From positions 1 through 40,869 of the forward strand of contig JAJYNW010000013.1 of assembly GCA_021786105.1 (NCBI GenBank): DNA of 40,869 nt, given 5' to 3'. This DNA comes from a bacterium. Its GTDB lineage: Bacteria > Patescibacteriota > Microgenomatia > Daviesbacterales > UBA10151. The notes beneath the pieces are model-generated. The model ran no database searches, was not told where the DNA came from, and was given only the letters and a program-made list of their open reading frames with translations. A program made the translations under genes and the position numbers. This document shows positions 36,305-40,869 of this stretch, piece by piece. Numbering within the stretch: the first letter of the stretch is position 1; every line of letters starts with the position of its first letter.

Positions 36305-37110
36305 ACAGATTTGGCAATATCTATCAACTCTTCAAAACTTAATTTGGTCGGTTTGCTATCCGGCGCAGAAGAAGAACCACAAATCACCATGTGATGTGAT
36401 TGATGTAAAAACCAGGAAGCTTCTGGATCTAACTTTTTTGCTTTGTCGTAAATTGGTTTTAGATCAATATCAAAAGAAGGGGTAAAAAATTGGACCCCTT
36501 TATGCTTGGGGCTGTACATTAAAAATAGTTCCCCGCCCTGTTCCCGGCAAAACTCCCGGTCCACAGTTTCGGAAATTACGGCAAATGATTTACCAAATCG
36601 GGTTTGAAATTCCACTCTTTTTTCCCAATCCCTTAAACTTTGCTGCCTTCTTTTTAAAACTATCAAAATTCTGTCCAAAATTTCCCGGCCCAACTCCACT
36701 GATTTTAAGGAATTTTCCGGCAAACCATCTTTAGCCCTGATAAAAGCCTGCACGCTGAATTCATCAAATTGCAAATCGGGCGCTTTACCGGTATCAATTA
36801 ATTGATTCCAATGAGTTAATTCGTCCAAAGCACCTCTTAAAATTTCATCTTTGGGTATATAATTTTTCTTTTTTAAGAATTCATAAACCAAAGTACCGGA
36901 GCAGGTATCCAAACCTTCTTTGTGTTCGTCAAACTGCCCTCCTCCGGTTCCCAGGAAAATTTTATCTGCCGTTTCGTCTTTGGCTGCTTCACGGGAAGCT
37001 GAAATAAATTCAATTTTGGCATCATGAAAACCAGGATGATATCTTTTAAACAGCCAAATGGCCACAATGTCGTCCAAATGGGGGTTAATGTGAGTCACTA
37101 ATGTTTTCAT
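36301..37110 (-). CDS. Conserved hypothetical, possible MYG1/DHH-like metal-dependent hydrolase
   Basis: THINPHLDDIVAIWLFKRY and GGGQFDEHKEG metal-ligand-like motifs. Confidence 0.5.
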   Translation of the reverse strand: MKTLVTHINPHLDDIVAIWLFKRYHPGFHDAKIEFISASREAAKDETADKIFLGTGGGQFDEHKEGLDTCSGTLVYEFLKKKNYIPKDEILRGALDELTHWNQLIDTGKAPDLQFDEFSVQAFIRAKDGLPENSLKSVELGREILDRILIVLKRRQQSLRDWEKRVEFQTRFGKSFAVISETVDREFCREQGGELFLMYSPKHKGVQFFTPSFDIDLKPIYDKAKKLDPEASWFLHQSHHMVICGSSSAPDSKPTKLSFEELIDIAKSV

Positions 37111-37124
37111 GGTATGATTCTATC
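37111..37124. promoter_or_regulatory. Overlapping divergent leaderless-type promoters
   Basis: CATggTATGATTCTAtcATG: plus TATGAT-N6-ATG; minus TAGAAT-N6-ATG. Confidence 0.55.
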
Positions 37125-38051
37125 ATGATTCTGCTCAAAAAACTCATTTTTGCTCCTATTTTTTTAATTGTTTTTTCCGTCTTAATTTTCCAAATTAGCC
37201 CACTGTTAAGCTCCTATGATTTTATTTTCTCTTTATCCATCAATACCTTAATCTCCTTAATTACTCTTTGTGCCCTTATTTCTTTGGCCAGTTTTTTATT
37301 TGTATTATTTGCCGCAATTGCCTCAGATTGGAAAATCAGCTTGCCGGTTGGATTAATTTGCTCTGCTGTGCCTTTTATCTTTATCCCATCAGCTTTGGCA
37401 ATTGTGTTTGCGGTAGTAATTTTAGTAGGTTTACTGATAGTTAATTTAAGTTTAGATAGTACCCTTAAAAGTTACTTAACTTTTAAGCCTACCAGCCTAT
37501 TGGGGCCAGCTGTTAAGAACTTGACTGGACTATTGATTTTGGCTTTTTGTGTGATTTATTTTTTATCAATCAGCAAAATAATCCCCCAAAAAGGTTTTCA
37601 AATTCCTGATTCCTTAATTGATACAGCCTTAAAAATGGCTCCGGCAGACCTTTCTGCTCAATCAAATTCTATGCCTGCTCAGTTACCAACTATTAGCCCT
37701 GAGCAAATTGAACTTTTAAAGAAAAATCCTGATCTTGTAAGGCAATCCGGCTTGGATCCTAAAATTTTAGATACTTTAAGTCAACCCAGATCTACAAAAA
37801 CTACCCAAAATCCGACCAATGACCTAATTAAGCAAACCATTAAAAACCAAGTACAAAGCACTATTAAACCATATTTAAGTTTTATTCCTGCAGGACTAGC
37901 TGTTCTGCTGTTTTTTCTACTGTCATCTTTTGTCTTCATTACCAATCTGTTTATCTCTCCCCTGCTATGGCTCACCTTTTTAATTTTGGAAAAAACCGGA
38001 TTTGCCAAATTTGAAACAGAGATGCGGGAAGTTAAAAAGCTGGTAGTTTAG
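37125..38051 (+). CDS. Multi-pass membrane protein of unknown function (start trimmed from 37101)
   Basis: Several hydrophobic helices, polar loop, C-terminal TM. Confidence 0.65.
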   Translation: MILLKKLIFAPIFLIVFSVLIFQISPLLSSYDFIFSLSINTLISLITLCALISLASFLFVLFAAIASDWKISLPVGLICSAVPFIFIPSALAIVFAVVILVGLLIVNLSLDSTLKSYLTFKPTSLLGPAVKNLTGLLILAFCVIYFLSISKIIPQKGFQIPDSLIDTALKMAPADLSAQSNSMPAQLPTISPEQIELLKKNPDLVRQSGLDPKILDTLSQPRSTKTTQNPTNDLIKQTIKNQVQSTIKPYLSFIPAGLAVLLFFLLSSFVFITNLFISPLLWLTFLILEKTGFAKFETEMREVKKLVV

Positions 38052-38422
38052 AAAGAGAAAATAGCAACCAAAACTTGTAGTTTTGTTTTCAAATCTGGGA
38101 ATCGATAAGTTGTATAAGCCTCTGGTATTAACTGATTTCCTTTATATATAGCCAAAGCTCCACCATATAAAGCATAGCTAAGCGGATTTATCCAATGAGG
38201 ATCTGGATTAACCCCTAAAGCCCATTCTTCGTTTCCATAGATGTAAAGTGAGGTTGAACTTTCTGATCCATATCGTAAGACCGAGTCAATTAAATAACGA
38301 CCAAACCCTCTATAAATTAGATTTGGCTCGTATAATTTTCTGTGTTCCAACTCATCTAATACAGCTAATCTAGCCACAACAATTTCTCTTTTGGCAAGAA
38401 ATAATTCTGCTTGTTCAGCCAT
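38048..38422 (-). CDS. Hypothetical protein
   Basis: 124-aa ORF filling the gap before polA. Confidence 0.5.
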   Translation of the reverse strand: MAEQAELFLAKREIVVARLAVLDELEHRKLYEPNLIYRGFGRYLIDSVLRYGSESSTSLYIYGNEEWALGVNPDPHWINPLSYALYGGALAIYKGNQLIPEAYTTYRFPDLKTKLQVLVAIFSF

Positions 38423-38456
38423 AGGAAATTATTCTACCATATTACTATAAGACTAG

Positions 38457-40706
38457 TCAAAACTTAAACAACTTCATTTCTCCCCAATTAGGGCCGGTTT
38501 TGAGATCAACCAGAACCGGCACTGACAATTTTAAAGCATTTTCCATTTTTTCTTTGACCATCTTAGCAGTTTCTTTCACTGCTTTAGGGCCACATTCAAA
38601 CAACAACTCATCATGAACCTGTAAAATGAGACGGCAGCTTTCAGTATCGGCCTTCGGCCTGTCAGCTTTCAGACTTATCTTGTCTGATGACCGATGACTG
38701 ACGACTGACAGCTCTTTCTCAATTTCCACCATGGCTTTTTTGATCATATCGGCGGCCGTGCCCTGAACCGGGTGGTTAACCGCGGCTCTTTCCCCGGCAG
38801 AACGAATCATCCGGTTACCAACTTGCAGCTCCGGAATATACCTTTTCCGGCCCCACAAAGTCTCTACGTAGCCATTTTCATAGCCAAAAGCCAAAGTCTT
38901 CTCCATCCATTCCCGAACCTTGGGAAATTGGGCAAAATATTCAGCAATATATTGTCTGGCTTCTTCAAAACTGATGCCCAATTGCCGGGATAAAGCATGC
39001 GGACCTTGACCGTAAAGGGTAGCAAAGTTCATGGTTTTCCCCACCATTCTTTGCTGTTTTGAAACTTGTTCCAAAGGTACTTGAAAAATCTTGGAAGCAG
39101 TTAAGGCGTGGATATCTTCATTTTCCTTGAAAGCTTTCTTTAATCCCGGGTCATCTGCCAAATGAGCCATAATCCGCAGTTCAATTTGAGAATAATCCGC
39201 GCCCAACAACGCCTTGCCAAAAGGAGCAATGAAAGCTTTTCTGATTTCCCCACCCTCTTCACCTTTAACCGGAATATTTTGCAAATTCGGATCTTTAGAG
39301 GAAAGCCTGCCGGTCGCTGCTCCTTCTACATTAAAAGTCGAGTGGATCCTGCACTTTTCATCCACGAACTTCGGCAAAGCATCAACGTAGGTAGAAATCA
39401 ATTTAAATAATTGCCGGTATTCCAAGAGTAGCGGTACCGCCGGATGAGCACCATATAATTCATGTAAGGTAGCTTCGTCTGTGGAACGGCCGGTTTTGGT
39501 TTTCCTGACCACCGGCAATTTTAACTCATCAAACAGCACCACCGAGAGCTGCTTGGGGCTGTTTAAGTTAAACTCATGCCCGACTTTTTCATAAATCTCT
39601 GCCTCTATTTTGGTTAACCGGTCTTTCAGCTTCTTACCAAATTTTTCCAAAAACTTCAGGTCCACCAGCACCCCGGTTTCTGACATTTTTTTAAGAATCG
39701 GTTCCACTTCCGCATCTAAGTCCATTGTTTTGTCATTCTGAGGGTCGTTTCGACCCGAAGAATCTCTAGGTTCTTGCTTTTTAATCTTGAGATCCTTCGC
39801 TTCGCTCAGGATGACAGAAAAGGAATTGCCGACTGAAGCATCATCAGGCAATCTGGCAATTAAGCTTTTAAACTCCAGTTCCTCAAAAAGCTTGACCACT
39901 TTTTCCTTATCAAAATCATGCACCACGCATTTATGCAGATCCAGCTTAATGGGGGCATTTAGATCCAAAGTAGCCAGCTTTTTACTCATCATTGCCGATT
40001 CTGCCCCTTCCGATAAAAGCATCTGCGTTCGATCCGGCATGGTTTTTAAATTTTCCGGTTTATATATCTCTTCAATAGTGCCGAATTTATGTATCAGTTT
40101 CGTGGCTGTCACATCCCCAATTCCCGCGACCCCCGGAATATTATCCGAAGCATCCCCGGCCAAACCTTTATAATCCGTCAGCTGCTTGGGAAAAAAACCG
40201 TATTTGGCCACAAACTCCTCTACCCCATACAAACCTACATCCGAAAGAGTTTTTTTGGGCATGAAAACTTTTATCCGCTCATCAATCAGCTGCATAATAT
40301 CCCGATCCCCTGTCACAATCACAATTTCCAAATCCTTTTCTTTTTCTGCCTGGATGGCCAAAGTACCAATCAAGTCATCAGCTTCAAATCCGGCCAACTT
40401 AAATTCCGGAATATTAAATGCCTTAACCACCTCATGCACCCTTTTATACTGGCTGGATAAACCATCGTCAGCAGGGCCGCGGGTGGCTTTATATTGGGTG
40501 TAAGCTTGATGTCTAAAGGTAGGCCCTTTTTCATCCCAGGCAATGGCTAAATATTCCGGACGAAGCTCGGCAATCACCTTTAAAATCATCGAGGAAAAAC
40601 CATAAACAGCGTTAACTAGTTCACCTTTTGAAGTCGTAAATGGCGGAGTGGCATGATAGGCTCGGTGCAGTAAGGCATTACCATCAACTAGGACAAGTCT
40701 TCGCAC
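38457..40706 (-). CDS. polA: DNA polymerase I lacking a recognisable 3'-5' exonuclease domain
   Basis: 5' nuclease domain then DYSQIELRIMAHLADDP, MNFATLYGQGPHALSRQLG, LILQVHDELLFE; AAAGGAGG-N6-GTG start. Confidence 0.95.
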   Translation of the reverse strand: MRRLVLVDGNALLHRAYHATPPFTTSKGELVNAVYGFSSMILKVIAELRPEYLAIAWDEKGPTFRHQAYTQYKATRGPADDGLSSQYKRVHEVVKAFNIPEFKLAGFEADDLIGTLAIQAEKEKDLEIVIVTGDRDIMQLIDERIKVFMPKKTLSDVGLYGVEEFVAKYGFFPKQLTDYKGLAGDASDNIPGVAGIGDVTATKLIHKFGTIEEIYKPENLKTMPDRTQMLLSEGAESAMMSKKLATLDLNAPIKLDLHKCVVHDFDKEKVVKLFEELEFKSLIARLPDDASVGNSFSVILSEAKDLKIKKQEPRDSSGRNDPQNDKTMDLDAEVEPILKKMSETGVLVDLKFLEKFGKKLKDRLTKIEAEIYEKVGHEFNLNSPKQLSVVLFDELKLPVVRKTKTGRSTDEATLHELYGAHPAVPLLLEYRQLFKLISTYVDALPKFVDEKCRIHSTFNVEGAATGRLSSKDPNLQNIPVKGEEGGEIRKAFIAPFGKALLGADYSQIELRIMAHLADDPGLKKAFKENEDIHALTASKIFQVPLEQVSKQQRMVGKTMNFATLYGQGPHALSRQLGISFEEARQYIAEYFAQFPKVREWMEKTLAFGYENGYVETLWGRKRYIPELQVGNRMIRSAGERAAVNHPVQGTAADMIKKAMVEIEKELSVVSHRSSDKISLKADRPKADTESCRLILQVHDELLFECGPKAVKETAKMVKEKMENALKLSVPVLVDLKTGPNWGEMKLFKF
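38635..38712. repeat. Heptamer-type repeat element in frame inside polA polymerase domain
   Basis: Minus strand AGCTGTC AGTCGTC AGTCATC GGTCATC AG...CTGAAAGCTG; translated LSVVSHRSSDKISLKADRPKADTES. Confidence 0.8.
39731..39816. repeat. TGTCAT-type palindromic element in frame inside polA interdomain junction
   Basis: TGTCATTCTGAGGGTCG...CGCTCAGGATGACA; translated VILSEAKDLKIKKQEPRDSSGRNDPQND. Confidence 0.88.
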
Positions 40707-40729
40707 AACAAACCTCCTTTACAAATAAC

Positions 40730-40759
40730 TTGTGGTGAGCATAGTCGAACCATGAACGA
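40730..40759. repeat. Possible fragment of another dispersed repeat upstream of polA
   Basis: ttgtggtgagcatagtcgaaccatgaacga; resembles dispersed repeat halves recalled from other genomes. Confidence 0.35.
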
Positions 40760-40803
40760 ATTGTAGCATTATCAAACCTTGGTGTCATGCCAAGTACCAA
40801 AAC

Positions 40804-40869
40804 TTATTTAAAAAGAGTCTCAGCATAGTTTAAATACTGAGGATAGCCATTTTTTGCCATTAAATACCA
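40804..40869 (-). CDS. C-terminal fragment of an unidentified protein running off the window
   Basis: Open frame ...WYLMAKNGYPQYLNYAETLFK* from window edge. Confidence 0.4.
   Translation of the reverse strand, partial: WYLMAKNGYPQYLNYAETLFK

Noticed and set aside
1-40869. Alternative genetic code (UGA recoded, as in Gracilibacteria)
   Set aside because: Full-length conserved proteins end where expected with standard stops and show no internal UGA-like breaks.
1-40869. tRNA or rRNA genes
   Set aside because: No recognisable T-loop/acceptor patterns or rRNA signature sequences were seen by eye; tRNAscan-SE/Infernal would be decisive.

Overview
The window is a gene-dense 40.9 kb bacterial chromosome segment, using the standard code. 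Gene content and compactness suggest a Candidate Phyla Radiation (Patescibacteria) type genome; that placement is inference. No rRNA, tRNA or CRISPR was recognised. Recognisable modules are: a SUF cluster (sufC-sufB-sufS-sufU, no sufD); pyruvate formate-lyase with its activase; an EndoQ-like nuclease, four-helix-bundle protein and ATP-dependent DNA ligase cluster; GGDEF and receiver proteins; a Fic protein; a pyrC-pyrB-carA-carB pyrimidine cluster; recF; an MFS transporter; a protein with two LuxR-type HTH domains; mutM; an ABC-2 exporter; class I FBP aldolase with a GlpX-like phosphatase; a glycosyltransferase; and polA. The strongest unexplained signal is a dispersed family of short palindromic elements with TGTCAT...ATGACA ends. 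Several sit in frame inside conserved genes (DNA ligase, carB, recF, polA). One 483-bp copy has perfect 14-bp inverted ends and encloses a small GIY-YIG nuclease gene, so it could be an autonomous relative of the gene-less copies. A second class of heptamer tandem repeats is also in frame in sufS, carA and polA. A 9-bp repeat forms three tandem TATAAT boxes in front of the four-helix-bundle gene. Many genes show a -10-like box exactly 6 nt before ATG, which predicts leaderless mRNAs, including a divergent pair with only 14 bp between start codons.
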